Shown here piece by piece: positions 7,150 through 14,578 of a stretch of DNA of 18,085 nucleotides. Position numbers and translations under genes: made by a program. The number at the start of each line of letters is the position of its first letter. The first letter of the stretch is position 1. Below the pieces are notes generated by a model that ran no database searches, was not told the DNA's origin, and saw only the letters and a list, made by a program, of their open reading frames with translations. Source of the DNA: a candidate division TA06 bacterium SM23_40 (GTDB lineage: Bacteria; LJUI01; SM1-40); assembly GCA_001303705.1 (NCBI GenBank), contig LJUI01000051.1, positions 1 through 18,085 of the forward strand, read 5' to 3'.

Positions 7150-8202
7150 CTATCGGGATGACCTCACCTTGACCGTGCCCGATCCGAGCTGGACCGGCAC
7201 GAACATCGACTTGCTATCCATCACAACCCCACTGACAAAGCCGAGAGTAGATACGCCGGCGGACAGCGCCCTGAACTTGATCCTTGCCAGGCTGCCGGAG
7301 CCCGCGACGCCTCCGTCGCCCGGATTCTCCCTCGCTACTGTCACGAAGATCCGACCTGCCGCGTTGTCGATCTGGGACTCGAAGGTAGCAGGGCGCCAGT
7401 CCTTGCTGGCGAAATTACCTTCCTTCACATTGACGGCTTCGAGAATGCCCGGGTCGAATTCGACATCGAATGATGCCCGAAAGAAGTCTGACACGTTCTG
7501 GACATTGACCTGCACGGTAACGATCTGCCCCAGCCTCGGCGACTGGCTTTGCGGGGTAAACGAGATCGAAGTCCTCGATGTCCCTCCGACCCCCGGCTCT
7601 TCTCCGGTCTCATCCCAGATCGGCCCAGCCTGGACGGACTCCGCGGCCCCGAAGAACCACCCGCTCTGGGTATCGGGCGGCGCGAGCCAGTTGCCCCACG
7701 GGTCCTCGGGCTCCGCAGAGGCATCGAGCACCGCACCGAAGGGCCCTGTCGCTTCCTGGACGAGTTCCGTCACCTCCTCGGGCGGTGAGATCCTGGAAGG
7801 CTCGGCGCCTTGCTCTCGAGCTGTGGTCTCCGAATCGGATTCCGATGACCACCCGATGTACACCGAGGCCCCCTCCTCCCCCCGGCTCCCAGCATCTTCA
7901 GCAACTGTGGACCGGCCCTCGAGCGCCGGCGACTCTCCCTGCCCGGAGCTGTCCTCATCGGTCGGCGTCGCGCCGGGCCGGCCGGGACCGACGGCGGATG
8001 CCGCATCATCGGCACTCGCTTCAGCACCCGGCCCACTGCCTGCCGGCAGTCGGGCCTCCTCTTCGAGCGAAGCCACTGAGATGCTGCGAAGCTGATCCAG
8101 GGTCCGCTGCCTGCTCGCAAGAACTCTCCGCTCGGCGGCATACGCAACGAGCCCCGCAATGAGCAGGACAACTAGAATTATCGTACTGCGTCTGGTGCCC
8201 AT
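7150..8202 (-). CDS. Membrane-anchored cohesin-domain protein
   Basis: 350 residues from ATG at 8202. I reject the longer frame to 8553 because the promoter at 8344-8372 lies inside the extension and because GGAGG precedes this ATG by about ten bases. MGTRRS plus a hydrophobic segment (about 8-22) form a signal anchor. A short basic/helical stretch follows, then a low-complexity acidic, Ser/Gly/Pro-rich linker (about 45-210). The C-terminal domain (about 213-346) has the pattern of cohesins: SPRLGQIVTVQVNVQNV, FRASFDVEFDPGILEA, LARIKFRAL, then a final strand. Cohesins bind dockerins in cellulosomes. In other bacteria such domains are found on surface and secretion-associated proteins. No dockerin-like sequence is seen in this window. 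The product likely sits in the inner membrane with the cohesin domain outside the cytoplasm. Confidence 0.85.
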   Translation of the reverse strand: MGTRRSTIILVVLLIAGLVAYAAERRVLASRQRTLDQLRSISVASLEEEARLPAGSGPGAEASADDAASAVGPGRPGATPTDEDSSGQGESPALEGRSTVAEDAGSRGEEGASVYIGWSSESDSETTAREQGAEPSRISPPEEVTELVQEATGPFGAVLDASAEPEDPWGNWLAPPDTQSGWFFGAAESVQAGPIWDETGEEPGVGGTSRTSISFTPQSQSPRLGQIVTVQVNVQNVSDFFRASFDVEFDPGILEAVNVKEGNFASKDWRPATFESQIDNAAGRIFVTVARENPGDGGVAGSGSLARIKFRALSAGVSTLGFVSGVVMDSKSMFVPVQLGSGTVKVRSSR

Positions 8203-8343
8203 CGTACACAAACCTCCACGACTCCATATCGCTTCCCGGGCCGCGATCCAGCGCTCGCCGGACGATCCAGCCCTGAGAGAAGCGGCACCCCTCTCATGCT
8301 CTGACGGCCGAAAAACCCGATGGTCGGCTGTACCAGGGATTCT

Positions 8344-8372
8344 ATGATACCGCAATTCGGGCCCCGATTCAA
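8344..8372 (-). promoter_or_regulatory. Sigma-70-type promoter for the cohesin-domain gene
   Basis: On the minus strand, -35 TTGAAT (8367-8372), a 17-nt spacer and -10 TATCAT (8344-8349). The inferred leader is about 135 nt and includes a TGAGAG/CTCTCA hairpin. The 8373-8592 stretch upstream, back to the stop of the S8 gene, shows no gene and no clear terminator, although the sigma operon must end or read through here. Confidence 0.75.
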
Positions 8373-8592
8373 GGTGAATTCTGATGGAATGCGATGGCCT
8401 GCGCCCTCCTCCCTGGTCGCGGCCCACATAAAGAACCGGCGGCGGAGCCACTCTCACCGAGTGTCTCGCGCCGCCACAGGCACCGCTGCTGCAAGACCTT
8501 CGGAAGTCTTCCTCAGGACGAGCAGCCTCACAACTCATCACAGTAGAGGGCACATCCCGCTGGAAAAATACAACAAAAGCAAGGCGGCAGCA

Positions 8593-9849
8593 CTACGGAA
8601 TAGACAGTGCCTGGGCGGCATCCAGTCTCCCCGCACCGAGCTGGCCAGCGAAGCTCGCGTTGAGACTGTCGATATCGACCGCCGCATCCAGAACGATGTC
8701 CATGACCTCGTCATGGGCGAGTCCCGGAGCCAGCGCCCACACAAGGGCCGCAGTCCCCGATATGAACGGAGCTGCCATAGACGTCCCGTCCCACCGAGCA
8801 CACAGATCATCCGAGAAGGCACTGTAGATGTCTACTCCGGGAGCGGTCAGAGAGACGAGGTCGCCATAATTGGAGAACGGCGCCTTCACGTCGAGAGTGT
8901 CAGTGGCGGCCACCGCATAGGTGTGTGGGCTCGCTGCCGGCATGTATTCCGGATTGGGGCTCACCGTATTGCCGGCCGTACAGACGATCAGGCACCCCGC
9001 ATCCCTGGCATATGCAAGAGCCTCCTGAAGCACCGGCGAGGTCAGCTGCATCCCGAGGCTCAGATTGATTATCCGGGCCTCCTCTTCCACAGCCTTGGCA
9101 ATCCCCTGGATGAGGTTGAAGAGCGTCCCGCGACCCTCCGCGTTGAGCACACGATAGACGGCGATCTCGCAGTCAGGTGCAACCAGCGCGATGATGCCTG
9201 CGATGTGAGTGCCGTGTCCACGGGCCTCGTCGACATAGCCATCCCAGTCGTTGTCGATTCCGTCCGGCTCCTCAGACGGATCGGGGTCATCGTCGACGAG
9301 GTCAGCTCCAGCCGTGCAGAGATGTCCGAGGAGCAACCAGTGATCGAGGTCGGCGCCTGTATCGAGAATGGCGACGCGTATTCCTTCGCCAGTAGACACC
9401 TCATGAGCTTCAGTGAGGCGGATCTGATCGACCGCGCGCTGCCACTCATAATCTTCGAGCGACGGATCGTTCTCGATGAATGGCATGCTCGACTGGTCTG
9501 CCTCGGGAGCCTCGAGCAGGAAATTCCTCTCCGTATAGATGATCCCGTCGAAATCCCTGATCTGTCCGATCACCTCGGACTCTGAGCTGTACCCCGGCAG
9601 CGTGACCCGGGCCACTCCTAAGACGGGGATCTCCTCGGCGGTCGTCGTCCCGAAGGTGATGTCTATCGTTTCCGTAGACATGCCCGGCTCCAGGACGACT
9701 AGCACTTCGGACGGCACGTACTCGACGCCCCCTCCCTGCGCCCTCTCCACCATCGGAAGGAGAACGAGAAGACCTGCGATCGCAACCGCAAGAGCTGTAC
9801 CGACCCGGAGGCGCGCGATACCATGAAGTTGTGAGACCGCGTCCTGCAT
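8593..9849 (-). CDS. Subtilisin-like serine protease (S8) of the sigma/CHAT operon
   Basis: 418 residues from ATG at 9849, chosen because AGGAG stands seven bases upstream; frames to 9882 and 10053 lack such a site and overlap the CHAT gene. A hydrophobic segment (about 17-33) ending LPMVERAQGG is a signal peptide or anchor. A short prodomain (about 45-115) follows, ending IIYTERNFLLEAP. The catalytic domain has Asp163 (AILDTGADLDH), His212 (GHGTHIAGI), oxyanion Asn294 (CTAGNTVSP) and Ser357 (GTSMAAPFISG). An acidic insert (DDDPDPSEEPDGIDNDWDGY, 186-205) may bind calcium. Unlike the 3701-5422 protease there is no C-terminal extra domain. It is last in the operon, 46 nt after the CHAT gene. 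An export-side effector, or processing of an envelope target, is inferred. Confidence 0.93.
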   Translation of the reverse strand: MQDAVSQLHGIARLRVGTALAVAIAGLLVLLPMVERAQGGGVEYVPSEVLVVLEPGMSTETIDITFGTTTAEEIPVLGVARVTLPGYSSESEVIGQIRDFDGIIYTERNFLLEAPEADQSSMPFIENDPSLEDYEWQRAVDQIRLTEAHEVSTGEGIRVAILDTGADLDHWLLLGHLCTAGADLVDDDPDPSEEPDGIDNDWDGYVDEARGHGTHIAGIIALVAPDCEIAVYRVLNAEGRGTLFNLIQGIAKAVEEEARIINLSLGMQLTSPVLQEALAYARDAGCLIVCTAGNTVSPNPEYMPAASPHTYAVAATDTLDVKAPFSNYGDLVSLTAPGVDIYSAFSDDLCARWDGTSMAAPFISGTAALVWALAPGLAHDEVMDIVLDAAVDIDSLNASFAGQLGAGRLDAAQALSIP

Positions 9850-9895
9850 GTCACTTCTCCTTTCGGACGAGGCACCCGACATTCGAGTCTCGCCA

Positions 9896-12739
9896 CTAGC
9901 CCCTACCCAACAGCACGAACGGAGCCCAGTAGTAAGGATGTGCGAATTCTCTCTTCGTCTCCAACATGGCTCCACGTAGCGAGCCACTCTTCGAATGTCC
10001 CGCCTTGAGTCGGCGATAGAAGTTCCCCATGATAATGGCTGTCGACTCGTCATGCACCTGCCAGAGGCTCACGACGAGCGAACGGACGCCAGCGTGCAGG
10101 AAGCCCCGAACCAGCCCGACCAGTTCATCGCCCCTCAGGACTTTTCCCACACCCGTCTGGCACCCGCTCAATGTAACCAGAGAAGCGTCCAGGCGCAAGT
10201 CGTAGAGGTCATAGATATTGAGCCATCCGTCGGCGAGCTTGAGTGACGAGAACATGGGGTTGCCCCCGCGGAATACCCCGTGACAGGCAAGATGTATCAT
10301 CCTCCCATCGCGCCCGTGCTGCCGCAGCTTATCGACCCCTGCCTCGTTTCCCACAAAAAGCAGCGCGTCATCGTAAATACGAGCGATCTGCTCGACCTCC
10401 GTGCTGATGTGGGGCGCGCCGTTCCCATCGACACCCAGGATCAATAACCTCTGCTCGTCCTCTTGACCATCTCCATCGCAGAGTCTGAGCACGGTCGCGC
10501 TCGGCGAGTAACGCACTTCGTGTCGATCGATGAGGAACTGCTCCCCATCGAATACCGCGTGGAAGGGAACGTAATGGAGTTGCCCGTGCGGGACGATCAC
10601 GAGTCTCCTCCCGTCGATCCTTCTCGCCATCGGCTCGACGAGCTCGGCATTGAGACGGCCGAGCGAGCAGAGAACGCTTTCGTACAAATGAGAATTGTGG
10701 CGCCGAACATACTCATCGCCGAGCTGGAATTTCTTGAGCTGGAATTGGAGCCTCGCCATCAGCCGATCGACGACCGCAACATCGGCGAGATGATCATATA
10801 TGTCGATGCTATCATGATCCATGGCGAACGCCATCACCCGGTCGCGAGCGATGTAGTATTCGATGAGCGTCTCGTCGGCGCCCAGGGATTCCCTGATCTT
10901 CTCAATCGGGATCGTCGACGCGCTGTGCAGGGAAGCGAGTTCGAAATCCTTGTGCCGCAGTTCTCTGAGGATATATGCGATTCTTCGCTCGGTTTCGGTG
11001 ATCTCCTGACGCAGATCCGATATTACTGATAGCGAGCGCCTCGTCCCCTGAGTGTCCAGATCGTTGAGCTGACTGTAGCGGAGATTGAGCCGTTCTCGCT
11101 GTTCCTGCAGCTCATCGACCAGCCGGGACGGGACGCGTCTCCCGTTCTTCACCTCTGCATGCGGACGGTATGTGAGCAGGTCAACGAGGGCTTTCGACTT
11201 CCCGCGCTCGACGTACTCGAGTGCCTTGTGGATGCTCCGCTGGGTACCGCCGCGGAGATAGTGGAGGACGATGTCCTCATACACACGGAACTTATCCGTA
11301 AGGAAGTTGGCCTTGTACTCATCCGCCCCGATCGTGCTCCACATCTGCTCCACCGATTCGACTGCGCGACGGAGGTACCGGCTCGCCTTTCCTCTCTCAC
11401 CCTCTCGCTCGCTGATCTTCCCCAACAAGTGATAACACTGGTAGTTGAGCCAGGGGGTCTCGTCTGCGGCAGCCCCACGAAGAGCCCGGCGGCACAGCGC
11501 GAGGGCATCGGCATGCTTGCCCAATTCAAATGATGCGCGGGCCATCTCCAGCCTGGCATACCGTCTCTTCGTCACCAGGCCAGCCCCGGCGAATACGTCA
11601 TGCGCCCGACGTGCGATCCGCAGCGCCTCGCGGACCTTCCCCTCCCGGCGGAGCAGCGTTGCCATGTACAGGTCGATCATAGCAGTCCATACATGGTTAC
11701 CTTCACGTCCGAAGATCCTGCGCGCGGCTCGCAAGTGTTCTAAGGCCTGACCGTATTGCCCGAGATGGATCTCTGCAATCGCCTGATTCGAGAGGGCTCT
11801 TCCCGCCTCATATGCCATACCGAGTTCATCGAATCCCAGCCTCGCGGCCTCACAGAGGTGCACGACATCGGCATGCAGGTTCAGTCGGAGATAGACCTCA
11901 GCCTCATCCAGGTTAGTGAGCGACACATGCCGCACGTCCCCCAGCTCCTCGAAGATGTGACGTACATCGTGATAGCTCTGGATCGCCTGATGGTATCGGT
12001 CGGTGAGGAAGAACAGATACGCGATATTGTAGTCGACCTGCGCTACTCTCGGCCCCTGACCGCGCTCGGCAAACTGGCCTCTGGCCGACTGATAGAGCGC
12101 CAGGGCCTTGTCGAATTCACCGAGGCTGGTGAGGACGTTCGCGCGGTTGAAATCGACGAGTGCTTGTTCGTAGCTCTTGCCGAGTCTGCCGAAGGTCCTC
12201 TTCGCCCGGCCGTAGCAACGGAGGGCCTCACGATACCGGTCGAGCCGGTGATAGATGTTCCCAGTGTTCGTATCGAGCTTCGCGACGAGGCTGGCCTTCC
12301 GATGCTGCTTGAACACCGCTCTCGCCCGGTCGGCAAGCTTGAGGGCACGATTGTACCGACCGAGATACATCAGCGCGTCGACATGTCCCATTTGAACCTG
12401 AGCCCACTCGAGATCCGACCCCTGCCTCCTGAACCACCGCGCGACCTCCCGGTAGTCCTCAGCAGCCTGCCGGTATGAACCCATGGCATGGCGCGCCTTC
12501 GCCCGAGCCCACCTGCCATGTAGGCGGATCTCGGCATCCCGGACAACGGTGCCGATCTCCAACCAGAGATCAGCCAACTCCAGCGCCCGAGAAGCATCTT
12601 TCCACAGCAGATCGTTCAGTCTTGCTGTGAGTTCCCGTATCGCACTGTGATCAAACCGCCCGCGGTGCTTGCGGATGTAGTCGCAGCGTCTCTTTCCCCG
12701 AAGGGTCTGTACACGAGCGAGCAGCGCATCGAAGGTCAT
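9896..12739 (-). CDS. TPR-CHAT protein (caspase-like protease with tetratricopeptide repeats)
   Basis: 947 residues, no signal peptide, presumably cytoplasmic. The first half (about 70-465) is a run of TPR helix pairs (for example YHRLDRYREALRCYGRAK, LGEFDKALALYQSARGQF, LGQYGQALEHLRAAR) about 40 residues apart. A helical linker (about 500-600) has coiled-coil character. The C-terminal CHAT domain (about 700-945) includes LVIVPHGQLHYVPFHAVF, the His motif IHLACHG (His820) and the Cys motif TLSGCQTG (Cys860), the predicted catalytic dyad, plus VSLWQVHDEST and YYWAPFVLLG. CHAT is a clan CD (caspase-like) peptidase family. TPR-CHAT proteins include the Csx29 protease of type III-E CRISPR and activators of bacterial gasdermins. 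No gasdermin or CRISPR effector is present here. ATG at 12739 lies 10 nt after the anti-sigma stop, with AGGTGA overlapping that stop, so the two are probably translated together. Confidence 0.95.
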   Translation of the reverse strand: MTFDALLARVQTLRGKRRCDYIRKHRGRFDHSAIRELTARLNDLLWKDASRALELADLWLEIGTVVRDAEIRLHGRWARAKARHAMGSYRQAAEDYREVARWFRRQGSDLEWAQVQMGHVDALMYLGRYNRALKLADRARAVFKQHRKASLVAKLDTNTGNIYHRLDRYREALRCYGRAKRTFGRLGKSYEQALVDFNRANVLTSLGEFDKALALYQSARGQFAERGQGPRVAQVDYNIAYLFFLTDRYHQAIQSYHDVRHIFEELGDVRHVSLTNLDEAEVYLRLNLHADVVHLCEAARLGFDELGMAYEAGRALSNQAIAEIHLGQYGQALEHLRAARRIFGREGNHVWTAMIDLYMATLLRREGKVREALRIARRAHDVFAGAGLVTKRRYARLEMARASFELGKHADALALCRRALRGAAADETPWLNYQCYHLLGKISEREGERGKASRYLRRAVESVEQMWSTIGADEYKANFLTDKFRVYEDIVLHYLRGGTQRSIHKALEYVERGKSKALVDLLTYRPHAEVKNGRRVPSRLVDELQEQRERLNLRYSQLNDLDTQGTRRSLSVISDLRQEITETERRIAYILRELRHKDFELASLHSASTIPIEKIRESLGADETLIEYYIARDRVMAFAMDHDSIDIYDHLADVAVVDRLMARLQFQLKKFQLGDEYVRRHNSHLYESVLCSLGRLNAELVEPMARRIDGRRLVIVPHGQLHYVPFHAVFDGEQFLIDRHEVRYSPSATVLRLCDGDGQEDEQRLLILGVDGNGAPHISTEVEQIARIYDDALLFVGNEAGVDKLRQHGRDGRMIHLACHGVFRGGNPMFSSLKLADGWLNIYDLYDLRLDASLVTLSGCQTGVGKVLRGDELVGLVRGFLHAGVRSLVVSLWQVHDESTAIIMGNFYRRLKAGHSKSGSLRGAMLETKREFAHPYYWAPFVLLGRG

Positions 12740-12749
12740 AGCCGATCAC

Positions 12750-13370
12750 CTAGAGCGAGACATCGCGGATATTGACATGGCCCATTTTCAGCCGGAGGCC
12801 TATACCGTACGTTGCTTCCTCGACCTCCTCGAATGCGAACTCCCCTATGGCATTAGTGAATGTGCTACCCACTTCCTCGTCTCCACGCATCAGCCGCACC
12901 GACTGAAACGCGAGGTCACCCGCCTCCCCCGCCAGCGGCAATACCTGGCCCAAGATGTCGATTGATCCCGGCCTCTCTAGCTCTCTCATCTGGAGATCAA
13001 TGTCCACGTCCTCCGCCCGATACAGAAGCTGTCGAACCTCCCCCCCCATGGTGCGCACACCCGCTGGTTGCAGGGAACTGTGGCTGTCGTAGACGAGCAC
13101 TGCCTCCAGCTCGCGATGCGCCGAAGCCCCACTCTGCTGACGCATCTTCGAATAGAGTGCGCATGCCCGCTCGATAACTTCCTTTGGAGGATCGACGAGT
13201 TCATCTGTCCTCATGAGAGCAATCAATCGGCCGATCCACGCGAGCTCCGCGTCACACGCGGGACATCCAGTCGCCAGATGCTCCTCTACCGCTCTCCTGT
13301 CCGGTTCCGACAGCTTTCCCTCCAGATAGTCAATAAGACGCTCGAACGAGACATGGACAGAATCCGACAT
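12750..13370 (-). CDS. Putative soluble anti-sigma factor: zinc-finger plus beta-sandwich domain
   Basis: 206 residues. The N-terminus resembles the anti-sigma zinc finger (zf-HC2 type): RLIDYLEGKLSEPDRRAVEEHL, then His31, Cys36 and Cys39 (H-x4-C-x2-C; the usual spacing is H-x3-C-x2-C). A helical stretch runs to about residue 85. The C-terminal part (about 133-206, with ILGQVLPLAGE, SVRLMRGDEEVGSTFTNAIGEFAFEEV) looks like a carboxypeptidase-regulatory/CnaB-like beta sandwich. There is no transmembrane segment, unlike most anti-sigma factors of this zinc-finger class. It lies 69 nt after the sigma gene and 10 nt before the CHAT gene. Sigma binding and its possible role as CHAT substrate are inferred from order and domain type. 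Confidence 0.75.
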   Translation of the reverse strand: MSDSVHVSFERLIDYLEGKLSEPDRRAVEEHLATGCPACDAELAWIGRLIALMRTDELVDPPKEVIERACALYSKMRQQSGASAHRELEAVLVYDSHSSLQPAGVRTMGGEVRQLLYRAEDVDIDLQMRELERPGSIDILGQVLPLAGEAGDLAFQSVRLMRGDEEVGSTFTNAIGEFAFEEVEEATYGIGLRLKMGHVNIRDVSL

Positions 13371-13439
13371 GTGATGACCCCCGGCTGATATTGTGGTTTT
13401 CTATGAACCAGTGCCGCGAGCGCCCAGCGGCAGCTCCCG

Positions 13440-14117
13440 CTATCGGTACCCCCTCCGCCCCAGGACCGCCCGCAGCTTCTCAAGGCATCTCGCCCTCGTC
13501 GGGCCCACGCTCCCCGGAGGGATACCGAGGCGCCGGCCGATTTCCTGATAGGAAAGCGGCTTCTCAAGATAGAATAGGTAGGTGATCATGCTCCGACAGC
13601 GTCTCGGCAACTGCTCTACTGCCCACCTGACAGTATTCTGCATCTCCAGCCGAACGAGTTCTTGCTCCGGCAGGGACCCCGAGACGACAGGATCTGTCAT
13701 CTCGTACGCAGCCCCCGCACTATTCTCTTTTCTCCTCCGCTTCTCGACCACTGTCCAGGACATGCGAGAAGCCGTCGTCAGGAGCCACGTGCCGAGCTTG
13801 GACGTCTCTCTGAGCGTGTCGAGCTTCTCCAGAAGGACGAGACAGACAGTCTGAAAGATATCGTCCGCCTCGGAGCAGGTCGCACCGCATTTGAGGGCTA
13901 CCGAGTAGATGAGCCGTCTGTACTTGAGGACGAGTTCCCCCCATCCTCTCTCGTCTCCCGCCAGACATCTCCGTATCAGCTCATCATCGGCAGAGAGTAC
14001 GTGCTGCCGCCGGCCCCTCCGCTGCACATCCGAGTAGATAGCACGCGAGGAAGGTTCTTGCGCGATTCCCCCGTAGACGTCGAACGCATGACCGATATCG
14101 CCTGAATCACTGCTCAA
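13440..14117 (-). CDS. ECF-type RNA polymerase sigma factor
   Basis: 225 residues. Region 2 spans about 43-115 (ADDELIRRCLAGDERGWGEL, KYRRLIYSVALK, EADDIFQTVCLVLLEKLD, LGTWLLTTASR). Region 4 spans about 160-220 (WAVEQLPRRCRSMITYLFYL, then the helix-turn-helix LSYQEIGRRLGIPPGSVGPT RARCLEKLRAVL). Regions 1 and 3 are absent, as in ECF factors. The frame opens at TTG (14117), with GAGGG eight bases upstream. The first 40 residues are not part of the fold, so GTG at 14027 (residue 31) is an alternative start, though with a weaker site. It is the first gene of the operon with the anti-sigma, CHAT and S8 genes. It probably directs a small regulon and perhaps its own operon; the promoter found upstream looks sigma-70-like, though. 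Confidence 0.93.
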   Translation of the reverse strand: MSSDSGDIGHAFDVYGGIAQEPSSRAIYSDVQRRGRRQHVLSADDELIRRCLAGDERGWGELVLKYRRLIYSVALKCGATCSEADDIFQTVCLVLLEKLDTLRETSKLGTWLLTTASRMSWTVVEKRRRKENSAGAAYEMTDPVVSGSLPEQELVRLEMQNTVRWAVEQLPRRCRSMITYLFYLEKPLSYQEIGRRLGIPPGSVGPTRARCLEKLRAVLGRRGYR

Positions 14118-14197
14118 GGGTCAGCCCTCGTCCAGAACGCTCAATCCTGTATCCCTCCACACCGGGCCGGGCGGCACGCTGGAGAAATGAACAGTCC

Positions 14198-14239
14198 AGA
14201 AGAAGAGAGAAACCCGCACTCCTTACAGAGAAGAGCGGG
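14198..14239 (-). terminator. Possible attenuator in the sigma operon leader
   Basis: On the minus strand, CCCGCTCTTC (14239-14230) can pair with GGAGTGCGGG (14222-14213), with one mismatch and one G-U pair around a 7-nt loop. A pyrimidine run TTTCTCTCTTCTTCT follows. It lies between the promoter (14318-14347) and the sigma start (14117), so if it terminates it would limit operon expression. The U-tract is interrupted by C, so this is tentative. Confidence 0.35.
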
Positions 14240-14317
14240 CCTACCTCATCAAGCTACTCACACGAGACATCTCCAGCCGATTCTGAGTGCAGCATCTCTC
14301 ACGTTCACGACGAACCT

Positions 14318-14347
14318 ACCATACTCCACTTCCGCTGACCCTGTCAA
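14318..14347 (-). promoter_or_regulatory. Sigma-70-type promoter for the sigma/anti-sigma/CHAT/S8 operon
   Basis: On the minus strand, -35 TTGACA (14342-14347), an 18-nt spacer and -10 TATGGT (14318-14323). The start would be near 14311, giving a leader of about 195 nt. No second, divergent-type ECF promoter could be recognised by eye. Confidence 0.7.
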
Positions 14348-14435
14348 CCAAAAAGTGAGGCTCACGGCGTCTTCTTCTCTCCGCGCTTCAGTCGTCATGC
14401 GCTTCACTCACTACGCTTTATGTTTCACTCCTTCC

Positions 14436-14540
14436 GCCTCACTCTCTGCTCGTTGCGCTTCACACCTCACTCCTTACGCCTCACTCTGTGCCCGTTGCAC
14501 TTCACCCCTCACTCCTTACGCCTCGCCCCTCAGTCCTTAC
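14436..14540. repeat. 42-bp tandem repeat in a pyrimidine-rich spacer
   Basis: Two adjacent 42-bp units (14436-14477 and 14478-14519) differ at only four positions. A third, shortened copy (14520-14540) follows. Shorter relatives of the core CTCACTCCTTACGCCTC continue on both sides (about 14400-14590). The last ones run into the 3' end of the flavoprotein gene. The minus strand, sense for flanking genes, is purine-rich here. There is no regular repeat-spacer pattern, so it is not CRISPR. Role unknown. Confidence 0.8.
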
Positions 14541-14578
14541 ACTCCAGGCTCCACTCCTAACGCTCCACGCTTCACTCC

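Noticed and set aside
7097-8162. Plus-strand frames of 332 and 194 aa
   Set aside because: Opposite the cohesin gene; their Ser/Pro/Ala-rich sequence reflects the low-complexity linker codons.
8203-8553. N-terminal extension of the cohesin gene
   Set aside because: Contains the promoter and leader; the hydrophobic anchor would be internal, and a better start with GGAGG is at 8202.
8320-9585. A 421-aa plus-strand open frame
   Set aside because: Antisense to the second S8 gene; no family features.
9850-10053. N-terminal extension of the operon S8 gene
   Set aside because: Overlaps the conserved C-terminus of CHAT and would put the signal peptide inside; AGGAG supports 9849.
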